A DNA stretch of 13,534 nucleotides from an uncultured Oscillibacter sp. (GCA_947245315.1 CAMXNV010000036.1:1-13534), one strand, 5' to 3'; shown: positions 1 through 6,813, counted from the first letter of the stretch. Notes: a model not told the origin generated them from the letters alone. Numbers and translations: made by a program.

Positions 1-13
1 CCACCCGGAGGAC

Positions 14-32
14 GGGCGATTGATAATCGCCC
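14..32. repeat. REP-like short palindrome
   Basis: A perfect 8-bp inverted repeat (GGGCGATT, 3-nt GAT spacer, AATCGCCC) is followed by CCTACA. On the minus strand it reads TAGGGGCGATTATCAATCGC and so on, in the style of the short intergenic palindromes scattered through Oscillospiraceae genomes. It lacks a T-tract, so it is not an obvious intrinsic terminator, although it could mark the 3' end of whatever lies to the left. Calling it a repeat family member is inference, because only one copy is in this window. Confidence 0.4.
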
Positions 33-118
33 CTACACAACGACAACACCAGGAAAATATCAAACATCATAAAATGCCCATTCGGACAAGCCCCGCTCTT
101 TTCTTTTCCCTCCCGCTG

Positions 119-127
119 TGCTATACT
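119..127 (+). promoter_or_regulatory. Extended -10 promoter of the proline cluster
   Basis: TGC-TATACT is an extended -10 element: TGn followed by a hexamer one base from TATAAT. No good -35 is present; the correctly spaced stretch near 99-104 is only T-rich, which is typical of extended -10 promoters. Transcription would begin near 133-136. That leaves a leader of about 28 nt to the GTG at 162 and makes the ATG at 138 almost leaderless. Confidence 0.55.
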
Positions 128-150
128 GAGGCAAATCATGCCCGAGGGGC

Positions 151-156
151 GGGAGG
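151..156 (+). promoter_or_regulatory. Shine-Dalgarno that fixes the proB start
   Basis: GGGAGG lies 5 nt before the GTG at 162. It sits downstream of the in-frame ATG at 138, so it can only serve the GTG. This and the family N-terminus (KKQRIVVKVG) place the proB start at 162. Confidence 0.65.
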
Positions 157-161
157 ACATC

Positions 162-959
162 GTGAAGAAACAACGTATCGTGGTCAAGGTGGGCACCTCC
201 ACCCTGACCCACAGCTCCGGCAGCTTGAACCTGCGGAGCATGGAGCATTTGGTCCGGGTGCTGGCGGACCTGGAGGGCCGGGGGAACGAGGTCATCCTGG
301 TGACCTCCGGAGCCATCGCCGTGGGCACGGCCCGGATGGGCCTGGACGAGCGGCCCAGGGCCCTGCGGATGAAACAGGCCGCCGCCGCCGTGGGCCAGTG
401 CCGGATGATGCACATCTATGACAAGCTCTTCTCCGAGTATAATTGTACCGTGGCCCAGATTCTCCTCACCGGGGAGGACGTGGAGGACCCCCTCCGGGCG
501 GAGCACCTGAAGAACACCTTCGGGAGCCTGCTGGAGCTGGGCATCCTCCCGGTGGTGAACGAAAACGACTCCGTCTCCTCCGCCGAGATCGAGACGGGGC
601 ACCAGAAGGTCCTGGGGGACAACGACACCCTGTCCGCCATCGTGGCGGAGCTCTGTGAGGCGGACCTGCTGGTGCTGTTCAGCGACATCGACGGCCTCTT
701 CGACGCGGACCCCCGGACCCACCCGGAGGCCAAGCTCCTCCACCGCGTCACGGACCTGACGCCGGAGATTCTGGAGATGGCCGGGGGCGCGGGCACCTGG
801 CGGGGCACCGGCGGCATGGCCACCAAGCTCTCCGCCGCCCGGATCGCCATGGCCGCGGGCTGCGACATGGTCATCACCAACGGCCAGCGGCCCGAGGACC
901 TGTACGGCATCGTGGAGGGGCAGGACGTGGGGACCCGGTTCGTGGCCGGGGGCGCCTGA
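162..959 (+). CDS. proB: Glutamate 5-kinase (PUA-less ProB)
   Basis: Phosphorylates L-glutamate with ATP to gamma-glutamyl phosphate, the first step of proline synthesis, in the cytoplasm. The 265 residues make a complete amino-acid-kinase fold: KVGTST (9-14) at the N-terminus, VTSGAIAVG (47-55), NENDS (133-137), GDNDTLSA (152-159) for glutamate binding, FSDIDGLF (173-180) and GTGGMATK (215-222) near the C-terminus. The protein ends right after the kinase domain, so the C-terminal PUA domain of E. coli ProB (367 residues) is absent. Start: GTG 162, with GGGAGG 5 nt upstream and a sequence that begins as other Firmicute ProB proteins do; an ATG at 138 would add 8 residues. The stop overlaps the next start by one base. 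ProA is two genes downstream. Identification is firm; the start is well supported but not proven. Confidence 0.95.
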   Translation: MKKQRIVVKVGTSTLTHSSGSLNLRSMEHLVRVLADLEGRGNEVILVTSGAIAVGTARMGLDERPRALRMKQAAAAVGQCRMMHIYDKLFSEYNCTVAQILLTGEDVEDPLRAEHLKNTFGSLLELGILPVVNENDSVSSAEIETGHQKVLGDNDTLSAIVAELCEADLLVLFSDIDGLFDADPRTHPEAKLLHRVTDLTPEILEMAGGAGTWRGTGGMATKLSAARIAMAAGCDMVITNGQRPEDLYGIVEGQDVGTRFVAGGA

Positions 960-1324
960 TGGCCGGGACGGACAGACGCATGGGGCTCCGGCTGCGGGAC
1001 CCCGTGGCTGGAGCGGCGGCCCTCAAGCTCCTGCGGAAGTACTTCCCGGAGGTCCCCCTCTCGGAGATGAAACGCCGGATCACCGCCGGGGAACCCGTGT
1101 TTTCCTGCGGCGGAGGCATCGACGGCAGGAAAACCCTGGCAAAGCTGGAGAGGGACCTTGCCCGGGCCGGGCTTCAGGCGGAGCTCTATGAGGAGTGGAC
1201 CAGCCCGGACGGCGGGAGGAGAACCGCGCCGCTGCCCCGGGAGAACCTCTATAACCCTCTGCGCCGGTACGCGGAAATCGCCCGGCAGGTTGACCGGGAA
1301 ATGGATCAGGAAGCGGACCCGTGA
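959..1324 (+). CDS. Small hypothetical protein in proline cluster
   Basis: A 121-residue soluble protein that I do not recognise. It has no signal peptide or membrane segment. Residues 19-78 read as helix-strand-helix-strand: ALKLLRKYFP, then LSEMKRRITAGEPVF, then a helical KTLAKLERDLARAGL and the strand AELYEEW. This spacing recalls the ribosomal L7/L12 C-terminal-domain-like pattern seen in several small Firmicute proteins, but that is only an impression. The C-terminal 40 residues are charged and probably helical. The ATG overlaps the proB stop (TGATG), indicating translational coupling; the upstream GGGGGC is a weak ribosome site, and ATG 980 is a possible alternative start. Codon use matches its neighbours, so it is likely a real gene. 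A function linked to proline metabolism is not shown. Confidence 0.75.
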   Translation: MAGTDRRMGLRLRDPVAGAAALKLLRKYFPEVPLSEMKRRITAGEPVFSCGGGIDGRKTLAKLERDLARAGLQAELYEEWTSPDGGRRTAPLPRENLYNPLRRYAEIARQVDREMDQEADP

Positions 1325-1368
1325 CCGCTCCCGCAAACGGCGCGCCCGCTTTGGAAAGGAGAACACAC

Positions 1369-1965
1369 ATGACGGAACGGGAAAAGATGCTGGCGGGACT
1401 CCTCTACGACTGCGGGGACCCGGAGCTGCTGGCCCAGTGGCACAAAGCCAAGGACCTGGTCCGGGACTACGGCCTCCTGGACTCCCAGGACCTGGAGGGG
1501 AAGGACCGGATTCTCTCCCAGCTATTGGGGGGCCGGGGGCGGAACCTCTGGATCACGCCCCCCTTTTATGTGGACTACGGATGCAACATCTTCTTCGGGG
1601 ATAACTGCGAGGTGAATCTGAACTGCGTCTTCCTGGACGACGGGCGGATCACCATCGGGGACAACGCCCTCATCGCCCCGGGCGTGCAGATCTACACGGC
1701 CTTTCACCCCGCCCACCCGGCGGACCGCTTCGGGCCCCCAAAAGAAGACGGCTCCTTCTCTTTCTGCAAGACCCAGACGGCCCCCGTCACCATCGGGGAC
1801 AACGTGTGGATCGGCGGAGGGGCGGTGATTCTCCCCGGCGTGACCATCGGGGACAACGTGGTCATCGGGGCGGGGAGCGTGGTCACCAAGGACATCCCCA
1901 GCGATACCATCGCCTGTGGAAACCCCTGCCGGGCAGTGCGGGAGAACCGCCCGGAGAATGCTTAG
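1369..1965 (+). CDS. LacA/Maa-family sugar O-acetyltransferase
   Basis: Transfers acetyl from acetyl-CoA to a sugar hydroxyl; family members act on maltose, galactosides or Nod factors, and the substrate here is unknown. The 198 residues have the family layout: an N-terminal helical Mac domain (EREKMLAGLLYDCGDPELL, 3-21), then a left-handed beta-helix of hexapeptide repeats such as ITIGDN (94-99), VTIGDNVWIGGG (140-151) and VTIGDNVVIGAGSVV (158-172). The likely catalytic histidine is His113 in IYTAFHP. A loop at 118-138 (DRFGPPKEDGSF and on) is longer than in E. coli Maa. Start: ATG 1369, with AAGGAG 7 nt upstream; the frame stays open to GTG 1321, but that start lacks a ribosome site. It lies 44 nt after the previous gene, and its stop TAG abuts the proA ribosome site, so it is in the proline operon. 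Confidence 0.9.
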   Translation: MTEREKMLAGLLYDCGDPELLAQWHKAKDLVRDYGLLDSQDLEGKDRILSQLLGGRGRNLWITPPFYVDYGCNIFFGDNCEVNLNCVFLDDGRITIGDNALIAPGVQIYTAFHPAHPADRFGPPKEDGSFSFCKTQTAPVTIGDNVWIGGGAVILPGVTIGDNVVIGAGSVVTKDIPSDTIACGNPCRAVRENRPENA

Positions 1966-1978
1966 AGGAGGAATTGCT

Positions 1979-3226
1979 ATGACGGCATTGCAGGAACAGG
2001 GCCGGAGGGCCAAGGCTGCGGCCTACGTTCTCTCCACCGCCGGGACGGCGAAGAAGAACACCGCCCTGGAGGCCATCGCCCGCGCCCTGAGCCAGCGGAA
2101 GGACGAGTGGCTGGCGGCCAACGCGGAGGACCTGGCCGCCGCCCGGGAGGCGGGCATGCGCCCCGCCCTGCTGGACCGGCTGACCCTCACCGAGGAGCGG
2201 ATCGACGGCATCGTGGCCGCCGTCCGGGAGGTGGTCGCCCTGCCGGACCCCATCGGAAAAGTGGACAAAATGGAGACCCGGCCCAACGGGCTCATCATCG
2301 GGCGGCGCAGGGTGCCCCTGGGGGTGGTGGCCATCATCTTCGAGGCCCGGCCCAACGTCACCGTGGACGCGGCGGCCCTGTGCCTCAAGAGCGGCAACGT
2401 CTGCATCCTCCGGGGGGGCAAGGAGGCCATCCGCTCCAACCGGAAGGCGGCGGAGCTGATGCGCGCCGCCCTGGCCTCCGAGGGACTGCCGGAGGACTGC
2501 GTGTCCCTGGTCCAGGACACCAGCCACGAGACCGCCAACGAGCTGATGCACCTGGACGGCTACGTGGACGTGCTGATCCCCCGGGGAGGCGCGGGGCTCA
2601 TCCGGGCCGTGGCCAAGGAGGCCAGCGTCCCTGTGATCCGCACCGGCGAGGGGGTTTGCCACGTCTACGTGGACAGCGAGGCGGACCTGGACATGGGGGC
2701 CCGGATTCTCTACAACGCCAAGTGCTCCCGGCCCTCGGTGTGCAACGCGGCGGAGTGCCTGCTGGTCCAGGAGGACGTGGCGGAGGACTTTTTGAAGAAG
2801 GCCGTGCCCCTGCTGGACAAACACCAGGTAGAACTCCGGTGCGACGAGAGGACCCTGGCTATTCTGGGAGACCGGGCCGTCCCCGCCCAGGAGAGCGACT
2901 GGGACGCGGAGTACGACGACTACGTCCTGGCCGTCCGGGCGGTCCGGGACATGGAGGAGGCCATCTCCTTCATCAACGCCCACGGAACCGGGCACTCGGA
3001 GGCCATTGTGACCACCAACTACTTCAAGGCCCAGCGCTTCCTGGACGCGGTGGACGCGGCGGCGGTGTATGTCAACGCCTCCACCCGGTTCACCGACGGC
3101 GGGGAGTTCGGCCTGGGGGCGGAGATCGGCATCTCCACCCAGAAGATGCACGCCCGGGGCCCCATGGGGCTGGAGGAGCTGACCTCCTGCAAGTATGTGG
3201 TCTACGGCGAGGGACAAGTGCGATAG
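1979..3226 (+). CDS. proA: Gamma-glutamyl phosphate reductase
   Basis: Reduces gamma-glutamyl phosphate with NADPH to glutamate-5-semialdehyde, the second step of proline synthesis, acting directly on the ProB product. The 415 residues match the family length (E. coli 417). It is an aldehyde-dehydrogenase-fold enzyme: PLGVVAIIFEARPNVT (113-128) in the cofactor domain, LRGGKEAIRSN (144-154), VIRTGEGVCHVY (219-230), and the catalytic cysteine motif RPSVCNAAE with Cys255, the same number as in Thermotoga ProA. The C-terminus carries the expected EFGLGAEIGISTQKMHARGP. Start: ATG 1979, with GAGGAGG 7 nt upstream overlapping the stop of the acetyltransferase. The open frame from 1916 lies inside the upstream gene and is not used. 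The heptad repeat array begins at the last base of the stop codon. Confidence 0.97.
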   Translation: MTALQEQGRRAKAAAYVLSTAGTAKKNTALEAIARALSQRKDEWLAANAEDLAAAREAGMRPALLDRLTLTEERIDGIVAAVREVVALPDPIGKVDKMETRPNGLIIGRRRVPLGVVAIIFEARPNVTVDAAALCLKSGNVCILRGGKEAIRSNRKAAELMRAALASEGLPEDCVSLVQDTSHETANELMHLDGYVDVLIPRGGAGLIRAVAKEASVPVIRTGEGVCHVYVDSEADLDMGARILYNAKCSRPSVCNAAECLLVQEDVAEDFLKKAVPLLDKHQVELRCDERTLAILGDRAVPAQESDWDAEYDDYVLAVRAVRDMEEAISFINAHGTGHSEAIVTTNYFKAQRFLDAVDAAAVYVNASTRFTDGGEFGLGAEIGISTQKMHARGPMGLEELTSCKYVVYGEGQVR

Positions 3227-3267
3227 GGAGTGAGGAGTGAGGAGGGAGGAGTTAGGAGTTGGGAGCA
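3226..3267 (+). repeat. AGGAGTT-type heptad tandem array, left copy
   Basis: Six consecutive heptads fill the proA-DUF1963 gap: GGGAGTG, AGGAGTG, AGGAGGG, AGGAGTT, AGGAGTT, GGGAGCA. A matching array in inverted orientation follows the DUF1963 gene (4182-4213). It overlaps the proA stop and the 5' end of the next reading frame, and it supplies that gene's Shine-Dalgarno. It resembles the short tandemly repeated heptamers (STRR) known from cyanobacteria; that comparison is by appearance only. Confidence 0.8.
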
Positions 3268-4143
3268 ACGGCTTTGGAATTGCGGGATGTGTTGAAAACG
3301 CTGGCTCGGAACGCCGTGCGGCTGGAGATCGGGGCCGGGGATGATCCGGAGATTGGACGCTTCGGCGGCGCGCCGGACGTGCCGGAGGGGTTTGACTGGC
3401 CTTGGTTTGCGACGGACACCTATGTGGACGACGAGGTCAAGCCCCGGTCTCTGACCTTCCTCTGTCAGTTTGACTGCGCCGCCCTGGCGGAGCTGGACCG
3501 GGACGGGCTGCTGCCCCATGAGGGGGTGCTGTCCTTCTTCTATGAGACGGTTTCCCAGCGCTGGGGCTATGGTCCGGAGGACGGGGGCTGCGCCAGGGTG
3601 ATCTGGTTCCCGGATAAGGGCGCCTTGCGCCCGGCTGCCTTTCCGGCGGACCTGGAGTGGTACTGCCGCTTCCCGTCCCTGCCCATCCGGGGGCGGGCGG
3701 TGACGGAGTACCCGGGCTATGAGGAGTTCGCCGCCCAGCCGGACCTGTTGACGGCCTGTCGGGGGAAGGGGAAAAACCCCTGGGACATCTTCAACGAGTT
3801 CCGCGCCGCTCAGCCGGACTACAGGGAGGTCCCGCCCCCCTGGCACCGCCTTCTGGGCTGGCCGGATATCATCCAGAGCTCCATGGCCCAGGAGTGCGCC
3901 CTCATCAGCCGGGGGTATTCCACGGGCCGCGGCTTCCAGGACATCCCGGAGGCGGTTCTCCGGGAGACGGAGGGGGCCTTCCTGGACGAGTGGCGGCTGC
4001 TGTTCCAACTGGACAGCGGCGTCTCCGTGGGGGACTTCTCCCTGGACTTCGGGGACAGCGGAAGCATCTACTTTTACATCCGAAAAGAGGACCTGGCCGC
4101 CCGCCGCTTTGACCGGGTGTGGCTGATCCTGCAATGCTGCTGA
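3259..4143 (+). CDS. DUF1963 (YwqG-like) protein
   Basis: A soluble 294-residue protein of the DUF1963/YwqG family, whose biochemical role is unknown; related proteins often occur as accessory or toxin-linked genes. The family pattern is clear: FGGAPDVPEGFDWP (35-48), SLTFLCQFD (64-72), LLPHEGVLSFFYE (84-96), and the C-terminal FGDSGSIYFYI block followed by RKEDLAARRFDRVWLILQCC, typical of YwqG. Start: TTG 3259, with GGAGGGAGGAG 7 nt upstream; TTG 3274 with GGGAG 8 nt upstream is equally plausible and would remove 5 residues. Both ribosome sites lie in the heptad array. The gene interrupts a proA-proC pair, is bracketed by inverted heptad arrays, and has more T-ending codons than its neighbours. 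It was probably inserted, and nothing suggests a proline role. Confidence 0.85.
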   Translation: MGATALELRDVLKTLARNAVRLEIGAGDDPEIGRFGGAPDVPEGFDWPWFATDTYVDDEVKPRSLTFLCQFDCAALAELDRDGLLPHEGVLSFFYETVSQRWGYGPEDGGCARVIWFPDKGALRPAAFPADLEWYCRFPSLPIRGRAVTEYPGYEEFAAQPDLLTACRGKGKNPWDIFNEFRAAQPDYREVPPPWHRLLGWPDIIQSSMAQECALISRGYSTGRGFQDIPEAVLRETEGAFLDEWRLLFQLDSGVSVGDFSLDFGDSGSIYFYIRKEDLAARRFDRVWLILQCC

Positions 4144-4181
4144 CCGCGTGAGGACCGAGGAATTGGTCCCGTTTCCTCAAA

Positions 4182-4213
4182 AACTCCTACCTCCTAATTC
4201 CTAACTCCTAACT
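4182..4213 (-). repeat. AGGAGTT-type heptad tandem array, right copy (inverted)
   Basis: Read on the minus strand, this is AGTT followed by AGGAGTT, AGGAATT, AGGAGGT and AGGAGTT. These are the same 7-nt units as at 3226-3267 but in the opposite orientation. The two arrays bracket the DUF1963 gene. The proC ribosome site begins a few bases after it. Confidence 0.75.
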
Positions 4214-4232
4214 GATAGAAAGGTGTTTTTAG

Positions 4233-5060
4233 ATGATGATGAAAGACAAAGTTTTCAGCGGAGCCAAGCTGGGCTTCATCGGCGTGGGGAACATGGGCGG
4301 GGCCCTGGTGCGGGCGGCCCGGCGGAACACGCCCTCCACGGATATCTGCATTGCCAACCGCTCCCCGGAGAAGGCCAAGGCCCTGGCGGCGGAAATCCCC
4401 TGCCGGGTGAAATCCAACGCGGAGATCGCCCAGTGGGCGGACTACGTCTTCCTGGGAGTCAAGCCCCAGATGATGGGGGACCTGCTGGCGGAGCTGGCCC
4501 CGGTGCTGGCCGCCCGGGAGGACCGCTTCCTCCTGGTCACCATGGCGGCGGGGCTGGACATCGCCGCCATCCAGGCCATGGCGGGAGGGGACTACCCCGT
4601 CCTGCGCATCATGCCCAACACCCCCTGCTCCATCGGGGAGGGCATGATCCTCTACACCCGGGGCCCCGGGGTCACGGAGGAGGAGGAGCGCGTCTTCCTG
4701 GAGGCCATGGCGGGGGCGGGGCGCTTCTCCGCTATCCCGGAGCGGCTGATGAACGCGGGCAGCGCCGTGGCGGGCTGCGGCCCGGCCTACGTGGACCTCT
4801 TCGTCGAGGCCCTGGCGGACGGCGGCGTGGCCTGCGGCCTCCCCCGGGCCCAGGCTCTGGAGTTCGCCGCCCAGATGGTGGTGGGCTCCGCCCGCCTGAT
4901 TCTGGAGTCCGGGCAGCACCCCGGCGTTTTGAAGGACGCCGTGTGCTCCCCCGGCGGCTCCACGATCCAGGGCGTCCGGAAGCTGGAGGAGGCGGGCTTC
5001 CGGGCCGGGGTGATGAATGCGGTTATTGCGGCTTGTGAGAAGAGTGGGAATTTGAAGTAA
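4233..5060 (+). CDS. proC: Pyrroline-5-carboxylate reductase
   Basis: Reduces pyrroline-5-carboxylate, the cyclised ProA product, to L-proline with NAD(P)H, completing the pathway. The 275 residues are full length. The N-terminal Rossmann motif is GFIGVGNMGGAL (14-25), NRSPEKAKAL (42-51) follows the second strand, and VFLGVKPQ (72-79) and RIMPNTP (125-131) are family signatures. The C-terminal dimer and active-site region has GCGPAYVDLFVEALADGG (181-198) and the ProC signature from KDAVCSPGGSTI (234-245) to the C-terminal helix. Start: three consecutive ATG codons (4233, 4236, 4239); the first is 9 nt from AAAGG (4219-4223), but any could serve. It is the last gene of the cluster, with the terminator 30 nt downstream. 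Expression may depend on read-through across the DUF1963 gene, because no promoter was recognised in the gap. Confidence 0.97.
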   Translation: MMMKDKVFSGAKLGFIGVGNMGGALVRAARRNTPSTDICIANRSPEKAKALAAEIPCRVKSNAEIAQWADYVFLGVKPQMMGDLLAELAPVLAAREDRFLLVTMAAGLDIAAIQAMAGGDYPVLRIMPNTPCSIGEGMILYTRGPGVTEEEERVFLEAMAGAGRFSAIPERLMNAGSAVAGCGPAYVDLFVEALADGGVACGLPRAQALEFAAQMVVGSARLILESGQHPGVLKDAVCSPGGSTIQGVRKLEEAGFRAGVMNAVIAACEKSGNLK

Positions 5061-5089
5061 AGCAGAGGTTTACCCTCTTCCTGATTAAT

Positions 5090-5124
5090 AAAAGGGCGGA
5101 CGGCTTACAGCCGCCCGCCCTTTT
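5090..5124. terminator. Bidirectional intrinsic terminator between proC and rlmH
   Basis: A 15-bp stem with one A-C mismatch and a TTACA loop: AAAAGGGCGG-A-CGGC pairs with GCCG-C-CCGCCCTTTT. The GC core is flanked by an A-tract on one side and a T-tract on the other, so it works in both directions. It lies between the convergent proline and wal/rlmH operons, 29 nt after the proC stop and 26 nt after the rlmH stop. Confidence 0.92.
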
Positions 5125-5150
5125 ACTCACGCCGCCCTTCCGGCCCTTCC

Positions 5151-5645
5151 TCACTTATGGTACTTCGTCCCCGCGTTGATCTGACAGGCCCGGTAAATCT
5201 GCTCCAGCAGCATCACCCGGGCCAGGTGGTGGGGAAAGGTCATGGGGGACATGGACAGCTTGGTCCAGGCCTCCGCCTTGATGGACTCGTGGAGCCCGAA
5301 GGAGCCCCCGATGAGGAACACCAAGCGCTTCTCCAGCCCGTTGTCCACTCCGGCGGCCCAGGCGGCCATGGTTTGGGCCAGCTCCTCGCTGGAGCGAAGC
5401 CGCCCCTCCACACACAGGGCGATGAGCCGGGAGGAGGGGGGCAGCTTTTTCCGGATGGCCTCCGCCTCCCTGGCCAGGGCGGCGTCGATCTGGGCGGGGG
5501 AGGGGTCCTCCGGCAGGCGCTCCTCCGCCAGCTCCACGATCTCCAGCTTGCAGTACCGGCTGAGGCGCTTGGCGTACTCCGCCGCCGCCTCGGCGTAGAA
5601 TTTTTCCTTGAGCTTCCCCACGCACAACAGGGTTATTCGCTGCAT
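5151..5645 (-). CDS. rlmH: 23S rRNA pseudouridine-1915 N3-methyltransferase
   Basis: SPOUT-class enzyme that methylates N3 of pseudouridine 1915 in helix 69 of 23S rRNA on assembled ribosomes, using S-adenosylmethionine. The 164 residues fit the family (about 155-160). Key segments are GKLKEKFYAEAAAEYAKRL (10-28), LCVEGRLRSSEELA (77-90), the cofactor-loop motif FLIGGSFGL (110-118) and the conserved C-terminal tail MTFPHHLARVMLLEQIYRA (135-153), ending in NAGTKYHK. Start: ATG 5645, with GAGGG 5 nt and GGAGG 10 nt upstream; a GTG six bases earlier (5651) is too close to that site. The start overlaps the end of walJ by 13 nt, so it is the last gene of the walJ-side transcript. Downstream is the shared terminator. 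Confidence 0.96.
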   Translation of the reverse strand: MQRITLLCVGKLKEKFYAEAAAEYAKRLSRYCKLEIVELAEERLPEDPSPAQIDAALAREAEAIRKKLPPSSRLIALCVEGRLRSSEELAQTMAAWAAGVDNGLEKRLVFLIGGSFGLHESIKAEAWTKLSMSPMTFPHHLARVMLLEQIYRACQINAGTKYHK

Positions 5646-6427
5646 ACGCACCCTCCCTCCAGCACATAGGCCCCGCTGAGGCAGTCCCGGGGGGCGGCGG
5701 AGAGCCGGGGGCTCAGCCCCGCGGCGCTCAGGGCCGTCTCCACCGCCCGGAGGGCCATGGCGGGGGTGTTGTTCTCCCGGCTCAGGTGGGCCAGGACGAT
5801 CTCCCGGGCCCCCGCCGCCGCCAGGGTGACGGCGAAGGCGGCGGCGTCCTCGTTCCGAAGGTGCCCCCCGGGGCCCAGGATGCGCTCCTTTAAAAAGTAG
5901 GGATAGGGGCCGCTCCGCAGGGCCTCCACATCGTGGTTGGCCTCCAGCACCGCCAGGGCCACGCCGGGGAGCACGGCCTCCGCCTCCGCCGTCACAAGGC
6001 TGCTGTCCGTGAGGACGCCCACGCCGCCGTCGGGGGTGTCGAAGCGATAGCCGCAGGAACCGGGGGCGTCATGGGCGGTGGGAAAGGCGGAGACGGCGCA
6101 GTCCCCCACGGCAAAGGACCCAGCGGCCTCCCGGAGCCGGTCCTCCAGCCCCGCCAGGCGGCGGAGCAGGTCCCGCCCCGCCGGGGCGGTGGCCCAGACG
6201 GGACAGTCCGTGTGCTTCAAAAGGGTGGCCAGGCCGGAGATGTGATCGCTGTGGGTGTGGGTGACGCAGAGGGCGTCCAGGTCCCCCAGGGACAGCCCCA
6301 GGGTCTCCAAACTCCGGCTGATCCGGCGGCAGGAGATGCCCGCGTCCACTAGGATGTGCCCGCCCTCCCAGGAGAGCAGCAGCGCGTTCCCGGAGGAACC
6401 GCTGGCCAGAGTATGTACGGTGGTCAA
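5633..6427 (-). CDS. walJ: WalJ/YycJ metallo-beta-lactamase-fold hydrolase
   Basis: MBL-fold metal-dependent hydrolase of the WalJ (YycJ) family, encoded in wal operons across Firmicutes and implicated in coordinating DNA replication with cell division; the exact substrate is unsettled. The 264 residues are full length. The metal-binding motif THTHSDH gives His57, His59, Asp61 and His62; further ligands are likely His119 (PTAHD), Asp141 (LTDSS) and His214 (LAHLS). LEANHDVEALRSGPYPYFLK (161-180) is diagnostic of the subfamily, and the N-terminus TLASGSSGNA is typical. Start: TTG 6427, in a TTGA overlap with the preceding stop, with AAAGGAGG (6437-6444) 9 nt upstream. In B. subtilis walJ directly follows walI; here murA and three small genes intervene. 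It overlaps rlmH. Confidence 0.92.
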   Translation of the reverse strand: MTTVHTLASGSSGNALLLSWEGGHILVDAGISCRRISRSLETLGLSLGDLDALCVTHTHSDHISGLATLLKHTDCPVWATAPAGRDLLRRLAGLEDRLREAAGSFAVGDCAVSAFPTAHDAPGSCGYRFDTPDGGVGVLTDSSLVTAEAEAVLPGVALAVLEANHDVEALRSGPYPYFLKERILGPGGHLRNEDAAAFAVTLAAAGAREIVLAHLSRENNTPAMALRAVETALSAAGLSPRLSAAPRDCLSGAYVLEGGCVCSE

Positions 6428-6813
6428 GGCTTGGGGCCTCCTTTGCGTTTTCCGGGCTTGGGAGCCGTTAGGTCAAAGCTCAGGGCCAGAAGGGTTTTGA
6501 TCGTCTCGTCATCCGCGCTGCCGTCCAGGGCTGCGGAGAGCCAGCAGGACTTGTTCATGTGGTAGCCGGGGTAGATTCCCGGCTCCTCCCGGAAGGACCC
6601 GATCAGCAGGGGATCGCATTTCACGTCCAACACGTCCAGATTTCCCTCTCCGGGAAGGCCCAGAGCCTTCCTGGGCGCATCCAGAAGGGCCGCGAACCAC
6701 TTCCGGTTTCCAGTGTGGCGGAACACCGCGCAGGTGGGATACTTTACCCAAAGATACTCCGGCTCCGCGGCGTAGGTCTCGAAAATAAAGGTCTCCAGTT
6801 CCTCCCGGTTCAT
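6424..6813 (-). CDS. MmcQ/YjbR family protein
   Basis: A 129-residue member of the YjbR/MmcQ (DUF419) family: small cytoplasmic proteins with a CyaY-like fold, sometimes labelled DNA-binding, with no firmly established role. Visible signatures are VKYPTCAVFRHTGNRKWFAAL (23-43), LDVKCDPLLIGSFREEPGI (62-80), the hallmark YPGYHMNKSCWLSAAL (81-96), and the C-terminal helix with LLALSFDLT. The last residues are basic (KPGKRKGGPKP). The ATG at 6813 overlaps the stop of the TfoX_C gene (ATGA), and the stop overlaps the walJ start by 4 nt, so it is tightly coupled on both sides. The upstream AAGGGCGG is a modest ribosome site. Family assignment is good; function is open. Confidence 0.88.
   Translation of the reverse strand: MNREELETFIFETYAAEPEYLWVKYPTCAVFRHTGNRKWFAALLDAPRKALGLPGEGNLDVLDVKCDPLLIGSFREEPGIYPGYHMNKSCWLSAALDGSADDETIKTLLALSFDLTAPKPGKRKGGPKP

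Noticed and set aside
1883..3268. A 461-codon minus-strand open frame opposite proA
   Set aside because: ProA is unmistakable on the plus strand with its catalytic Cys255 motif; the antisense frame is a codon-bias artefact.
4150..4178. Possible terminator after the DUF1963 gene
   Set aside because: Only a 5-bp stem (GGACC/GGTCC) with an 8-nt loop and no T-tract; too weak to call.
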